From assembly GCA_023434425.1 (NCBI GenBank), contig JAEYSS010000128.1:1-18154 (forward strand): DNA of 18,154 nucleotides, in the 5' to 3' direction. Both the position numbers and the translations under genes were made by a program. The notes beneath the pieces are model-generated. The model was not told the origin of the DNA and searched no databases. It was given only the letters and a program-made list of their open reading frames with translations. The DNA comes from Pseudomonadota bacterium. GTDB lineage: Bacteria; Pseudomonadota; Alphaproteobacteria; Ferrovibrionales; Ferrovibrionaceae. Of this stretch, positions 9,085 to 17,019 are shown in pieces. Positions within the stretch are counted from its first letter, which is position 1, and the number at the start of each line of letters is the position of its first letter.

Positions 9085-10062
9085 ATGCACGACCGCGACG
9101 ACTGGATGGATGCTGAGCTGGTCGCCACCCGCGACTATGGCCGCGATGTCCGCCTGTTCGAGATCGCGCCGGCCAGCGGCGTGATGGCCTATGAGCCGGG
9201 TAGTCATATCAACATCGCTGTCGATATCGACGGCCGACAGGATATGCGCTCCTATTCGCTGGTCGGACTGGCCCGGCGCGGCGTCTACCGCATCGCCGTC
9301 AAGCATGTGCAGCCGAGCCGGGGCGGCTCGGCCTGGCTGCACAGTCTGCTGCCGGGGGCGAAACTGCGCATCACGTCGCCGCGTAATCATTTTCCGCTGA
9401 TACATGGCGCACCCGGCTATCTGCTGATTGCCGGCGGCATCGGCATCACGCCGCTGTTTGGCATGGCCCAGGCACTGAAGCAGCGTGGCGCCGATGTACG
9501 GTTGCTGTATGCCGCGCGCCGCTGCCAGGATCTGGCGCTGGCCGCCGAGATCGAGGCGGCACTCGGTGAGCGCGCGACCTTTTTCATTTCGGAAGATGGC
9601 AATCGCCTCGATCTTCGGGCGGCGCTGGCCGGTTTCCCGGCCGATGGCGATATCTATTTCTGCGGTCCCGCGCGCATGCTGCAGAGTCTGCGCGACGCGA
9701 TGACGGCGCTCGGCCGGCCACACAGCAATCTGCGGTTCGAAACCTTCGGCAGCGGTGGATTGCGGCCTGAAGAATCCTTCTGGGTGCGCATCCCGCGCCT
9801 CGGCGTGGAGGTGACGGTCCCGCCAGGCCGCTCGATGCTCGATACGCTCGAAGCCGCGGGCGTGGAGGTGATGTCGGAATGCCGGCGCGGCGAATGCGGT
9901 CTCTGTACCGTGGAGGTCATGGCCCTGGAGGGCGAGATCGATCATCGCGATGTCTTTCTCAGCGATCACCAGAAACGCGAGAACGGTCGCATCTGCGCCT
10001 GCGTATCGCGGGCCGTGCAGGGCGGGGTGGTGATCGATACATCATGGCGCTCTGGGCAGTAA
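9085..10062 (+). CDS. vanB: Vanillate O-demethylase reductase-like protein (VanB family)
   Basis: A 325-residue phthalate-dioxygenase-reductase-type protein that moves electrons from NAD(P)H through flavin and a plant-type [2Fe-2S] centre to the Rieske oxygenase. Domains in order are a flavin barrel (RSYSLVG, residues 55-61), a nucleotide domain (GGIGITPLFGM, 117-127; YFCGPARML, 191-199) and a C-terminal ferredoxin domain. The cluster cysteines are Cys266-x4-Cys271-x2-Cys274 and, 29 residues on, Cys304. This FMN-NAD-ferredoxin order with the ferredoxin at the C-terminus is that of VanB. AAAGGAG lies 8 nt before the ATG, and 14 nt separate it from the regulator gene, so the three genes form one operon. 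The exact oxygenase substrate decides its true name. Confidence 0.9.
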   Translation: MHDRDDWMDAELVATRDYGRDVRLFEIAPASGVMAYEPGSHINIAVDIDGRQDMRSYSLVGLARRGVYRIAVKHVQPSRGGSAWLHSLLPGAKLRITSPRNHFPLIHGAPGYLLIAGGIGITPLFGMAQALKQRGADVRLLYAARRCQDLALAAEIEAALGERATFFISEDGNRLDLRAALAGFPADGDIYFCGPARMLQSLRDAMTALGRPHSNLRFETFGSGGLRPEESFWVRIPRLGVEVTVPPGRSMLDTLEAAGVEVMSECRRGECGLCTVEVMALEGEIDHRDVFLSDHQKRENGRICACVSRAVQGGVVIDTSWRSGQ

Positions 10063-10215
10063 AGCGGCCGGCGATGTCAGGTTCACTCTCAGTCAAGTCA
10101 GCCAGTTTTTTGTTGCATCTTTATGGGGTTTCGCCAAAGTCCGGAAAAGCTGTTTGATCAATGTACATGCGGGCGAATATCGCACGTCAGAAGAAAACAT
10201 AACGGAGGAAACCAC
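10063..10215. promoter_or_regulatory. Upstream region of the transporter operon
   Basis: These 153 nt separate the reductase gene from the binding-protein gene. No hairpin terminator for the van-like operon is evident. A possible weak promoter is TTGATC (10154-10159) with AATATC (10176-10181), a 16-bp spacer. Within that spacer is the palindrome ATGTACAT (10161-10168), which could be an operator but differs from the GTATAC palindrome upstream of the Rieske operon. The region ends with a strong GGAGG ribosome site at 10204-10208. Confidence 0.35.
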
Positions 10216-11388
10216 ATGAACCGCAGACATCTTCTCATCGCCGCCACTGCCGGCCTTGGCCTGCTGACCGCGACCGGCGCTTTTGCCCAGCAGACCGTGA
10301 AGATCGGCCTGATCCTGCCGATGAGCGGGCCTTTCGCCTCGACCGGCCGGCAGATCGAAGGCATGGCGAAGCTTTACATGGCGCAGAACGGCAACATGGT
10401 TGCCGGCAAGAAAATCGAACTGATCGTGAAGGACGATACCGGCGTCGCCGATGTCACCAAACGCATCGCGCAGGAACTGGTCGTCAACGAGAAAGTCAGC
10501 GTGCTGGCCGGCTTCGGCCTCACCCCGCTGGCGCTCGCTACCGCGCCGATCGCCACCCAGGCCAAGGTGCCGACCATCGTGATGGCGGCGGCCACGTCGA
10601 TCATCACCGAACGGTCGCCTTACATCGTGCGCACCGGCTTTACCCTGCCGCAGGTCACCGCGCCGCTGGCGGAATGGGCGCCGAAGAACGGCATCAAGAA
10701 AGTCGTGACGCTGGTGTCGGATTACGGTCCGGGTCACGATGCCGAGAAAGCCTTCAAGGAAACCTTCGCCAGGGGCGGCGGTCAGGTGCTGGCCGAACTG
10801 CGCGTGCCGATGGCGAATCCGGAATTCGCGCCCTTCCTGCAGCGCGCCCGCGATGCCAAGCCCGATGCGCTCTTTGTCTTCGTGCCCTCGGGCGTCGGAT
10901 CGGCGGTGATGAAGCAGTTTGCCGAACGCGAGCTGGCCAAGGACGGCATTCGCCTGATCGTCACCGGCGACGTGCTGGACGACGACATCCTGAATGGTAT
11001 GGGCGACAGCGCACTGGGCGTGGTGTCGTCGCATCACTATTCGGCGGCGCATAATTCGCCGGAGAACAAGGCGCTTGTCGAGGCCTTCAAGAAGTCGAAC
11101 AACATGCGGCCGAATTTCCACGGCGTCGGCGGCTATGACGGCATGCACCTGATCTACCAGGCGCTGAAGAAAACCAATGGCGATGCCGACGGTACCAAGC
11201 TGCTGGAAGCCATGAAGGGCCAGAGCTGGACCAGCCCGCGCGGCCCGGTCTCGATCGACCCGGAAACCCGCGACATCGTGCAGAATGTTTTCATCCGCAA
11301 GGTCGAGAAGGTGAATGGCGAACTGTACAATGTTGAATTCGCCACCATCGAGAAGGTGAAGGATCCGGTGAAAGCGGCCAAGAAATAA
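10216..11388 (+). CDS. ABC transporter substrate-binding protein, LivK/family 6 type
   Basis: A 390-residue periplasmic binding protein. Residues 1-24 are a signal peptide (NRRHLLIAA, then a hydrophobic stretch, ending GAFA before QQ); the RR-x-LL start is only partly like a Tat signal. The mature protein opens QTVKIGLILPMSGPFASTGRQIEGM, typical of the LivJ/LivK class that binds branched-chain amino acids, amides, urea or aromatic acids. AATSIITERSPYIVRT and GGYDGMHLIYQAL are further family marks. It delivers its ligand to the permease-ATPase complex encoded directly downstream. The neighbouring aromatic genes make an aromatic or methoxylated ligand as plausible as an amino acid; nothing in the sequence settles it. 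The start has a GGAGG site; the longer frame from 10123 would bury the signal peptide. A terminator hairpin separates it from the permease genes. Confidence 0.92.
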   Translation: MNRRHLLIAATAGLGLLTATGAFAQQTVKIGLILPMSGPFASTGRQIEGMAKLYMAQNGNMVAGKKIELIVKDDTGVADVTKRIAQELVVNEKVSVLAGFGLTPLALATAPIATQAKVPTIVMAAATSIITERSPYIVRTGFTLPQVTAPLAEWAPKNGIKKVVTLVSDYGPGHDAEKAFKETFARGGGQVLAELRVPMANPEFAPFLQRARDAKPDALFVFVPSGVGSAVMKQFAERELAKDGIRLIVTGDVLDDDILNGMGDSALGVVSSHHYSAAHNSPENKALVEAFKKSNNMRPNFHGVGGYDGMHLIYQALKKTNGDADGTKLLEAMKGQSWTSPRGPVSIDPETRDIVQNVFIRKVEKVNGELYNVEFATIEKVKDPVKAAKK

Positions 11389-11410
11389 GCCCGATCATCC
11401 TGTAGTATCG

Positions 11411-11440
11411 CGGCCGGCGGCACCACCGCCGGCCGTTTTT
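11411..11440 (+). terminator. Rho-independent terminator after the binding-protein gene
   Basis: A perfect 10-bp GC stem, CGGCCGGCGG (11411-11420) with CCGCCGGCCG (11426-11435), a 5-nt loop CACCA and then TTTTT. It lies between the binding-protein gene and the permease gene. It should end most transcripts and let a minority read through, giving excess binding protein over membrane parts, a common pattern for such operons. Confidence 0.88.
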
Positions 11441-11467
11441 CGACAAGAGTACAGCCGTGAGAGACCA

Positions 11468-12328
11468 GTGCTGACCATCCTGTTCGACGGTTTTGCCTAT
11501 GGCATGATCCTGTTCGTGCTGGCCTGCGGCCTGTCGGTCACGCTCGGCCTGATGAATTTCATCAATCTTGCCCATGGCGCCTTCGCCATGGCCGGCGGCT
11601 ATCTCACCGTCGTGCTGATGAACCGCTTCGGGGTTTCCTTCTTTCTCTGCATTCCGGCCGGATTCCTGGTTTCTGCCGCGCTCGGGATTGTGCTCGAGCG
11701 CACGCTCTATGCCCGCCTCTATGCCAAGAGCCACCTCGACCAGGTGCTGTTCTCGATCGGCCTGGTATTCATGGCGGTCTCCGCCGTCGATTATTTCATG
11801 GGTGCGCAGCAGCAGCTGATCAGTCTGCCGTCCTCGCTGCAGGGGCGGGTCAGCCTGTTCGGTATCCAGGTCGGCGTCTACCGCCTGTTCGTGATCGCGA
11901 TCTGCCTCGTGCTCGCCGTGAGCCTGCAGCTTGTGCTGACCCGTACGCGCTTCGGCAGCCAGCTGCGTGCCGCCGTGGACGATGCCCGTGTCGCGCGCGG
12001 GCTCGGCATCAATGTCAGTCTCATCTTCACCTTCACCTTTGCGTTTGGCTCCGGTCTGGCGGGCCTGGGCGGGGTGCTGGGTGCGGAGATCCTCGGCATG
12101 GATCCGACTTTTCCGCTCAAATTCATGATCTACTTCCTGGTGGTGATCAGCGTCGGCGGCACCACCACGCTGACCGGGCCGCTGCTGGCGTCGATCCTGC
12201 TCGGCATCGCCGATGTGGCCGGCAAGTATTACGTGCCCACGGTGGGCAGCTTCATCATTTACACCATCATGGTCGTCGTGCTGATCCTGCGTCCGCAGGG
12301 CCTGTTCGGCCGCGCCAATACGCGCTGA
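11468..12328 (+). CDS. livH: Branched-chain amino acid type ABC permease (LivH)
   Basis: A 286-residue inner-membrane permease made almost wholly of hydrophobic helices. It carries the LivH opening FDGFAYGMILFVLACGLSVTLG and LMNFINLAHGAFAMAGGY, and the cytoplasmic ATPase-contact region around RTRFGSQLRAAVDDARVARGLGINV. With LivM it forms the translocation channel. It starts at a GTG with a GAGAG element a few bases upstream; the first residues (MLTILFDGFAYGM) agree with family N-termini, so this GTG is preferred over the next in-frame ATG. The end IIYTIMVVVLILRPQGLFGR is the usual LivH tail. Nine nucleotides separate it from the second permease gene. Upstream lies the terminator hairpin of the binding-protein gene. 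The symbol names the family; transport of branched-chain amino acids is not shown. Confidence 0.92.
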   Translation: MLTILFDGFAYGMILFVLACGLSVTLGLMNFINLAHGAFAMAGGYLTVVLMNRFGVSFFLCIPAGFLVSAALGIVLERTLYARLYAKSHLDQVLFSIGLVFMAVSAVDYFMGAQQQLISLPSSLQGRVSLFGIQVGVYRLFVIAICLVLAVSLQLVLTRTRFGSQLRAAVDDARVARGLGINVSLIFTFTFAFGSGLAGLGGVLGAEILGMDPTFPLKFMIYFLVVISVGGTTTLTGPLLASILLGIADVAGKYYVPTVGSFIIYTIMVVVLILRPQGLFGRANTR

Positions 12329-12337
12329 GGCTGGCCG

Positions 12338-13360
12338 ATGTCCCTGCTCCTGTCGTATTTCCGGCCCGACACCTCGACGGCCACCGGCACGCTGCTGGCG
12401 CCGTCGCGCTGGCGCCCGCTGGAAATCCTGTTCTGGCTGGTGGCAGCTTCGCTGCTCTGGCTGGCGCCCAGCAAGGTGCTGCTGCTCAACGAGATCGCGA
12501 TTCTTGCGCTCTTTGTGCTGTCGCTCGACCTGATCCTCGGTTATGCCGGCATCGTTTCGCTCGGCCACGGCGCCTTTCTTGGCCTCGGCGCCTATGTTGC
12601 CGGCCTGCTCGGCAAGCATGGCTTCACCGACCCGGTGATGGGGCTCCTTGTTGCCGGTGCTGCGGCCGGGCTGCTCGGCTTTGTCACCAGCTTCCTGGTG
12701 CTGCGCGGTTCGGATCTGACCAAGCTGATGGTGACGCTGGGCGTCGCCCTCATCCTGCGTGAACTGGCCAACAAGTTCGGCAACATCACCGGTGGCGCCG
12801 ACGGCCTGACCGGGGTGGTGATAGGCCCGGTGCTGGGCCTGTTCGAATTCGACATCTTCGGCAAGACCGCCTATGCCTACAGCCTCACCGTGCTGTTCAT
12901 CCTGTTCTATGTCGCGCGCCGCCTCGTGAACTCGCCCTACGGCCTGATGCTGCGCGCCATCAAGGGCAACACCCTGCGTACCGGCGCGATGGGCGTGCCG
13001 ACCGACCGCCAGCTGGTCAGTATCTACACGATTGCCGCCGTCTATGCCGGCATCGCCGGGGCACTGCTGGCGCAGACCTCGCAGTTCGTCTCGCTCGACG
13101 TGCTGGATTTCCACCGCTCCGCCGATGCGTTGCTGATCCTGGTTCTGGGCGGCAGCGGCCAGCTCTGGGGTGCGGTGATCGGCTCGATCGCCTTCAAGTT
13201 CATGTACGACTATCTCGCGGCCATCACGCCGCAATACTGGCAGTTCTGGCTCGGCCTTGTGCTGGTGCTGATCGTGCTGTTCGGCAAGGGCGGTATTTTG
13301 GGTTTCGTGCAGAGGGCCCGTGACTGGTTGGAGCGCCGTTTCAGGGGTGAAATGAAATGA
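12338..13360 (+). CDS. livM: Branched-chain amino acid type ABC permease (LivM)
   Basis: A 340-residue membrane permease. After a short polar N-terminus and a first helix near residues 28-45, it shows SLDLILGYAGIVSLGHGAFLGLGAYVAGLL, the LivM hallmark. ATPase contact is expected at RRLVNSPYGLMLRAIKGNTLRTGAMGV, and the tail helices include ALLILVLGGSGQLWGAVIGSIAF. It pairs with the LivH-type permease just upstream. Its stop overlaps the start of the first ATPase gene as ATGA, implying coupled translation. The length is normal for LivM homologues and no frame disruption is seen. As for LivH, cargo is not deducible from the permease. Confidence 0.92.
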   Translation: MSLLLSYFRPDTSTATGTLLAPSRWRPLEILFWLVAASLLWLAPSKVLLLNEIAILALFVLSLDLILGYAGIVSLGHGAFLGLGAYVAGLLGKHGFTDPVMGLLVAGAAAGLLGFVTSFLVLRGSDLTKLMVTLGVALILRELANKFGNITGGADGLTGVVIGPVLGLFEFDIFGKTAYAYSLTVLFILFYVARRLVNSPYGLMLRAIKGNTLRTGAMGVPTDRQLVSIYTIAAVYAGIAGALLAQTSQFVSLDVLDFHRSADALLILVLGGSGQLWGAVIGSIAFKFMYDYLAAITPQYWQFWLGLVLVLIVLFGKGGILGFVQRARDWLERRFRGEMK

Positions 13361-14112
13361 CGCCCGTTCTTGAAACAAAGAACCTGAACAAAGCCTTCGG
13401 CGGCCTGGTCGCCACCAATGACGTCAGTTTCAGCCTGCCGGCTGGTGCGCGCCACGCCCTGATCGGGCCGAACGGTGCCGGCAAGACCACCTTCGTCAAC
13501 CTGCTGACCGGCGTGCTGCAGCCCACCTCGGGCCAGGTGCTGCTGAAAGGCGAAGACATTACCAGGCTCCCGTCGTATCAGCGCGTGAAGCGCGGCCTGG
13601 CGCGCACCTTCCAGATCAACCAGCTGTTCACGGAGCTGACGCCGCTGCAGCATATCGTGCTGGCGATTTCCCAACGGGAAGGGGCTGCCACCGGCTGGTG
13701 GCGCCCGGTCGGCAGCCGCAGCGAGATCGTGGACGAGGCCGAGGCGCTGCTGCGCCAGCTCAACCTGATCGATGTGCGCGACCAGCGCACCGAGACCATC
13801 GCCTATGGCAAGCAGCGGCTGCTGGAGATCGCCGTCGCGCTGGCTGCCAGGCCTGCCGTGCTGCTGCTGGACGAGCCGGCCGCCGGCGTGCCGGAAACTG
13901 AGCGCCACCAGATCCTCGATGTGATCGCGGCCCTGCCGGCGGACGTGACGCTGGTGCTGATCGAACATGACATGCAGCTGGTCTTCCGCTTCGCCCAAAC
14001 CATTTCCGTGCTGGTTAATGGCGGGCTATTCATGGAAGGACCGGCGGCCGAGATCGCGCGCGACGAGCGGGTGAAGAAGGTCTATCTCGGCGAGGAGCTG
14101 GTCGATGTCTGA
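13357..14112 (+). CDS. livG: ABC transporter ATPase (LivG)
   Basis: A 251-residue cytoplasmic ATPase. Walker A is GPNGAGKT (37-44), the Q-loop is Gln86 in ARTFQINQLF, the signature is IAYGKQRLLEIA (148-159), Walker B is VLLLDEP (168-174) and the switch is His204 in LIEHDM. The FQINQLF segment and the position before LivF assign it to LivG. The D-loop reads PAAGVPETE, the shorter variant, rather than PAAGLNPxET of the Escherichia coli protein; this form recurs in other LivG-like ATPases and probably marks a sub-branch, not a defect. The signature has AYGKQ in place of LSGGQ, which is normal for LivG. It overlaps the livM stop by 4 nt and the next ATPase by 8 nt. Confidence 0.93.
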   Translation: MTPVLETKNLNKAFGGLVATNDVSFSLPAGARHALIGPNGAGKTTFVNLLTGVLQPTSGQVLLKGEDITRLPSYQRVKRGLARTFQINQLFTELTPLQHIVLAISQREGAATGWWRPVGSRSEIVDEAEALLRQLNLIDVRDQRTETIAYGKQRLLEIAVALAARPAVLLLDEPAAGVPETERHQILDVIAALPADVTLVLIEHDMQLVFRFAQTISVLVNGGLFMEGPAAEIARDERVKKVYLGEELVDV

Positions 14113-14818
14113 TCTTCTCACCGTTCAGGATCTGCGTGCCGGCTATGGCGAGGCCATCGTGCTCGATGGCGTCAGCTTCACCCTGTCCGCCGGTCAGTCG
14201 CTGGCGCTGCTGGGGCGCAACGGCGCGGGCAAGACCACGCTGATCAACACGCTGGTCGGCGCCACGCGGTATCGTGGCGGTCGCATTGGACTGAATGGCG
14301 TCGACGTCACGGGTCATCGCTCGGATCGCCGCGCCGCCGCCGGCATCGGCTGGGTGCCGCAGGAACGCAATATCTTCAAATCGCTGACGGTGGAGGAAAA
14401 CCTCACCGCCGTCGCCCGGCCCGGCCCCTGGGGCGTGGCACGGGTCTTCGAGATGTTTCCGCGCCTGGCGGAGCGCCGTCGTAACATGGGCAACCAGCTG
14501 TCGGGCGGCGAACAGCAGATGCTGGCCGTCGGCCGCGCCCTGATGCTCAATCCGCGCCTGATGCTGCTGGACGAGCCGCTGGAAGGCCTGGCTCCGATCA
14601 TTGTCGAGGAACTGCTGGCGGCGCTCCGCCGCATCACGCAGGAAGAGGGGCTGTCGGCGATCATCGTCGAACAGAATGCCCGCAAGCTGCTGCCGATCAC
14701 CGACCGCGTGGTGGTGCTGGAACGCGGCCGCATCGTGCATGATGCGGATAGCGCCAGCCTGGCCGCCGATCCAGCGAAGCTCGAAGCCTGGCTCGCCGTT
14801 TCCGACGGCAATCACTGA
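14105..14818 (+). CDS. livF: ABC transporter ATPase (LivF)
   Basis: A 237-residue ATPase that pairs with LivG in the asymmetric motor. Walker A is GRNGAGKT (37-44), the Q-loop Gln86 is in GWVPQERNIFKSLTVEENL, the signature is LSGGEQQMLAVGRAL (132-146) and Walker B is LMLLDEP (152-158) followed by EGLAP. The switch position is Gln190 in IIVEQN rather than His, normal for LivF. The gene starts inside the end of livG (8-nt overlap) and no frame problem is seen. It is followed after 21 nt, including an AGGGAGAG ribosome site, by the methyltransferase gene, so that gene is probably the last of this operon. Confidence 0.94.
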   Translation: MSDLLTVQDLRAGYGEAIVLDGVSFTLSAGQSLALLGRNGAGKTTLINTLVGATRYRGGRIGLNGVDVTGHRSDRRAAAGIGWVPQERNIFKSLTVEENLTAVARPGPWGVARVFEMFPRLAERRRNMGNQLSGGEQQMLAVGRALMLNPRLMLLDEPLEGLAPIIVEELLAALRRITQEEGLSAIIVEQNARKLLPITDRVVVLERGRIVHDADSASLAADPAKLEAWLAVSDGNH

Positions 14819-14839
14819 TCACGTAAGGGAGAGAAAACC

Positions 14840-15952
14840 ATGCAACGCAAAAAGCCGCCATTCCGCGCCGACCATGTCGGCAGCCTGCTCCGTCCGCAGG
14901 TGCTGAAAGAAGCCCGTGCCGACAAGAAGGATGGCAAGATCGATGCCGCCCGACTGAAAGCGGTGGAAGACGAGGCGATCAAGCGCGTGATCAGGCAGCA
15001 GGAAGAGGTCGGGCTGCAGAGCATCACCGATGGCGAATTCCGCCGCTCCTGGTGGCATTTCGACTTCCTCGGTTTCCTCGATGGCGTCGAGTATTACACG
15101 CATGCCGAACAGGGCATCCAGTTCTCCGGCGTGCAGACCCGCGCCGAAGGCGTGAAGGTCAAGGGCAAGATCGGCTATTCCGGTCATCCCATGGTCGATC
15201 ATTTCAGGTTCGTGAAGGCCCATACCAGCCGCACGCCGAAGATGACCATCCCGTCGCCCAGCGTGCTGCATTTCCGCAGCGGCCGGAATGCGATCCCGAA
15301 GGATATTTACCCGAATCTCGATGACTTCTTTGCCGATCTCGGCCAGGCCTATAAAAAGGCCGTGCAGGATTTTGCCGCTGCCGGCTGCCGCTACCTGCAG
15401 CTGGATGAAACCAATCTGGCCTATCTCTGCGATCCCGAGCAGCGCGAACTGTCGCGCCAGCGCGGCGACGACCCGGACAGTCTGCCGGAGAAATACGCCC
15501 AGATGATCAACACGGCGATCGCCGACCGGCCGAGCGACATGGTGATCTCCATGCATCTCTGCCGCGGCAATTTCCGCTCGACCTTCATTTCCAAGGGCGG
15601 CTACGAGCCGGTCGCCAAGACCCTGCTCGACACGATCAAGGTCGACGGCTATTTCATGGAATACGACAACGAGCGTTCCGGCGGCTTCGAGCCGCTGCGC
15701 CATCTGCCCAAGGGCCACAAGACCGTCATCCTCGGTCTGGTCACCTCCAAAACCGGGCAGCTGGAATCGAAGGACAACATCAAGCGCCGGATCGAGCAGG
15801 CGGCGAAGTTCGCCGATCTCGACCAGCTCTGCCTCAGTCCGCAATGCGGCTTCGCCTCCACCGAGGAAGGCAACGTGCTGGCCGAGGATGAGCAGTGGGC
15901 CAAGCTGCGTATGATCGTCGAGGTGGCCGAAGAGGTCTGGGGCAAGGACTGA
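14840..15952 (+). CDS. Core MetE-type cobalamin-independent methyltransferase (YxjG/YxjH-like)
   Basis: A 370-residue protein matching only the C-terminal catalytic barrel of MetE (full MetE is about 750 residues), as in the YxjG/YxjH and archaeal-type core proteins. It opens PPFRADHVGSLLRP; SITDGEFRRSWWHFDF binds substrate. The zinc ligands are readable: His239 and Cys241 in MHLCRGN, a Glu near 274 in FMEYDNE, and Cys336 in LSPQCGFAST. Such enzymes transfer a methyl group to a thiol such as homocysteine. Without the N-terminal half, the methyl donor is uncertain: it may be a methyl-folate or another small methyl compound. It follows livF by 21 nt with an AGGGAGAG ribosome site, so it likely shares the transporter's transcript. 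Downstream is the paired inverted repeat, which might also end transcription. Confidence 0.9.
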   Translation: MQRKKPPFRADHVGSLLRPQVLKEARADKKDGKIDAARLKAVEDEAIKRVIRQQEEVGLQSITDGEFRRSWWHFDFLGFLDGVEYYTHAEQGIQFSGVQTRAEGVKVKGKIGYSGHPMVDHFRFVKAHTSRTPKMTIPSPSVLHFRSGRNAIPKDIYPNLDDFFADLGQAYKKAVQDFAAAGCRYLQLDETNLAYLCDPEQRELSRQRGDDPDSLPEKYAQMINTAIADRPSDMVISMHLCRGNFRSTFISKGGYEPVAKTLLDTIKVDGYFMEYDNERSGGFEPLRHLPKGHKTVILGLVTSKTGQLESKDNIKRRIEQAAKFADLDQLCLSPQCGFASTEEGNVLAEDEQWAKLRMIVEVAEEVWGKD

Positions 15953-15984
15953 ACTAGCGGCCTGCCTTTATCCGCAACAACAAT

Positions 15985-16075
15985 CGTCATCCCCGGGCTT
16001 GTCCCGGGGATCCATCTGCGCGTTCCGAGACGCGAATGGTTGGGATGGACCCTCGGGACAAGCCCGAGGGTGACG
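15985..16075. repeat. Paired inverted repeat (REP-like doublet), alphaproteobacterial type
   Basis: Two 30-nt arms (15985-16014 and 16046-16075) are inverted copies matching at 26 of 30 positions. Each arm alone folds into a perfect 9-bp hairpin with a 5-nt loop (CTTGT on the left, its complement on the right). The 31-nt spacer can extend the large cruciform (CCAT/ATGG and CGCGT/ACGCG). GTCATCCCCGGG-type doublets are, to my knowledge, scattered between genes in many alphaproteobacteria. The element lies between a convergent-free gene pair on the same strand and may stabilise or terminate the upstream transcript. No coding sequence is seen between 15953 and 16168. Confidence 0.85.
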
Positions 16076-16168
16076 GCTTGGAATACTGGCGGACCCTGTA
16101 TCTCGTCATTGTGACGATGCCGGCCGCCGGTTTCTGGCATAGACTCCGTGTAAATGGAGTTGACCGCC

Positions 16169-17017
16169 ATGATTCGACCTGCCCTGTTCCTCGCCGCTAT
16201 CCTGCTCGCCGCCGTCCCCGCGCAGGCCCAGCAGTCCCCCGCCGACATCCTGCCGCTGATCGATGCCCATGTGCATTACAGCCACGATGCCTGGGATTAC
16301 CTGCCGACCGCTGAAGCCATAGCCGTCCTGCGCAAGAGCAGCCTGCGCAAGGTGCTGGTCTCCAGCTCCAGCGACGACGGCACCCAGAAACTCTACGAGG
16401 CCGCACCCGACCTCATCGTCCCCGAATTGCGGCCCTATCGCCGGCGCGGCGAGCTGAGCAGCTGGGTACGCGACGACAGCATCATCCCCCATCTGGAAGC
16501 GCGCCTGGCGAAATACCGCTATGTCGGGATCGGCGAATTCCATCTCTACGGCGCGGATGCCGAGCTTCCGGTGCCGAAGCGCATGGTGGCGCTGGCAAAG
16601 CAGTACAAGCTGTTCCTGCATGCCCACAGCGATGCAGATGCGGTAAAGCGCCTGTTCGTCCATGATCCAGACGCCATCGTGCTCTGGGCGCATTCCGGCT
16701 TCGACCGGCCCGATGCGGTGCGCGACATGCTGAAACGCTATCCCAATCTCTGGGCCGATCTGGCTTTCCGCAGCGACCATGCCTCGGGCGGCAGGGTCGA
16801 TCCGGAGTGGCGTCAACTGTTCGCGGAATTCCCCGACCGCTTCATGGTCGGCACGGATACTTTCACGCCCGAGCGCTGGCACTATATCGAGGAGCACGCG
16901 AAATGGTCGCGCGCCTGGCTGGCCGACCTGCCGCGACCGCTTGCCGAAAAGATCGCCTACAGGAATGCCGAAGCGCTGTTCGCGCGCACGGGCTACAGGG
17001 CGCCGCCGCAGAACTGA
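16169..17017 (+). CDS. Exported amidohydrolase-family (TIM-barrel) metal-dependent hydrolase
   Basis: A 282-residue protein with a signal peptide at residues 1-20 (MIRPALFLAAILLAAVPAQA, before QQ). The mature part begins with LIDAHVHYSHDAW, the His34-x-His36 metal pair at the first strand of Amidohydro_2-type barrels. Further candidate metal or catalytic residues are Glu123 (GIGEFH), His151 (LHAHSD), His175 (WAHSGF) and Asp230 (GTDTF), in the family's usual order. It should hydrolyse or decarboxylate a small compound in the periplasm; the substrate is unknown. The ATG at 16169 is preferred because GGAG lies 9 nt upstream and the signal peptide begins there; an ATG at 16154 has no ribosome site. 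Two nucleotides separate its stop from the next gene, so it heads a compact run of three exported proteins. Confidence 0.85.
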   Translation: MIRPALFLAAILLAAVPAQAQQSPADILPLIDAHVHYSHDAWDYLPTAEAIAVLRKSSLRKVLVSSSSDDGTQKLYEAAPDLIVPELRPYRRRGELSSWVRDDSIIPHLEARLAKYRYVGIGEFHLYGADAELPVPKRMVALAKQYKLFLHAHSDADAVKRLFVHDPDAIVLWAHSGFDRPDAVRDMLKRYPNLWADLAFRSDHASGGRVDPEWRQLFAEFPDRFMVGTDTFTPERWHYIEEHAKWSRAWLADLPRPLAEKIAYRNAEALFARTGYRAPPQN

Positions 17018-17019
17018 TC

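Noticed and set aside
10093..11148. Minus-strand open frame of 351 codons opposite the binding-protein gene
   Set aside because: No family signature; the plus strand has a signal peptide and LivK-type motifs with a good ribosome site.
11291..13378. Minus-strand open frame of 695 codons opposite the permease genes
   Set aside because: Its product is a low-complexity Gln/His/Asp/Glu-rich string with no family motif, while the plus strand encodes clear LivH and LivM. It is a GC-codon shadow.
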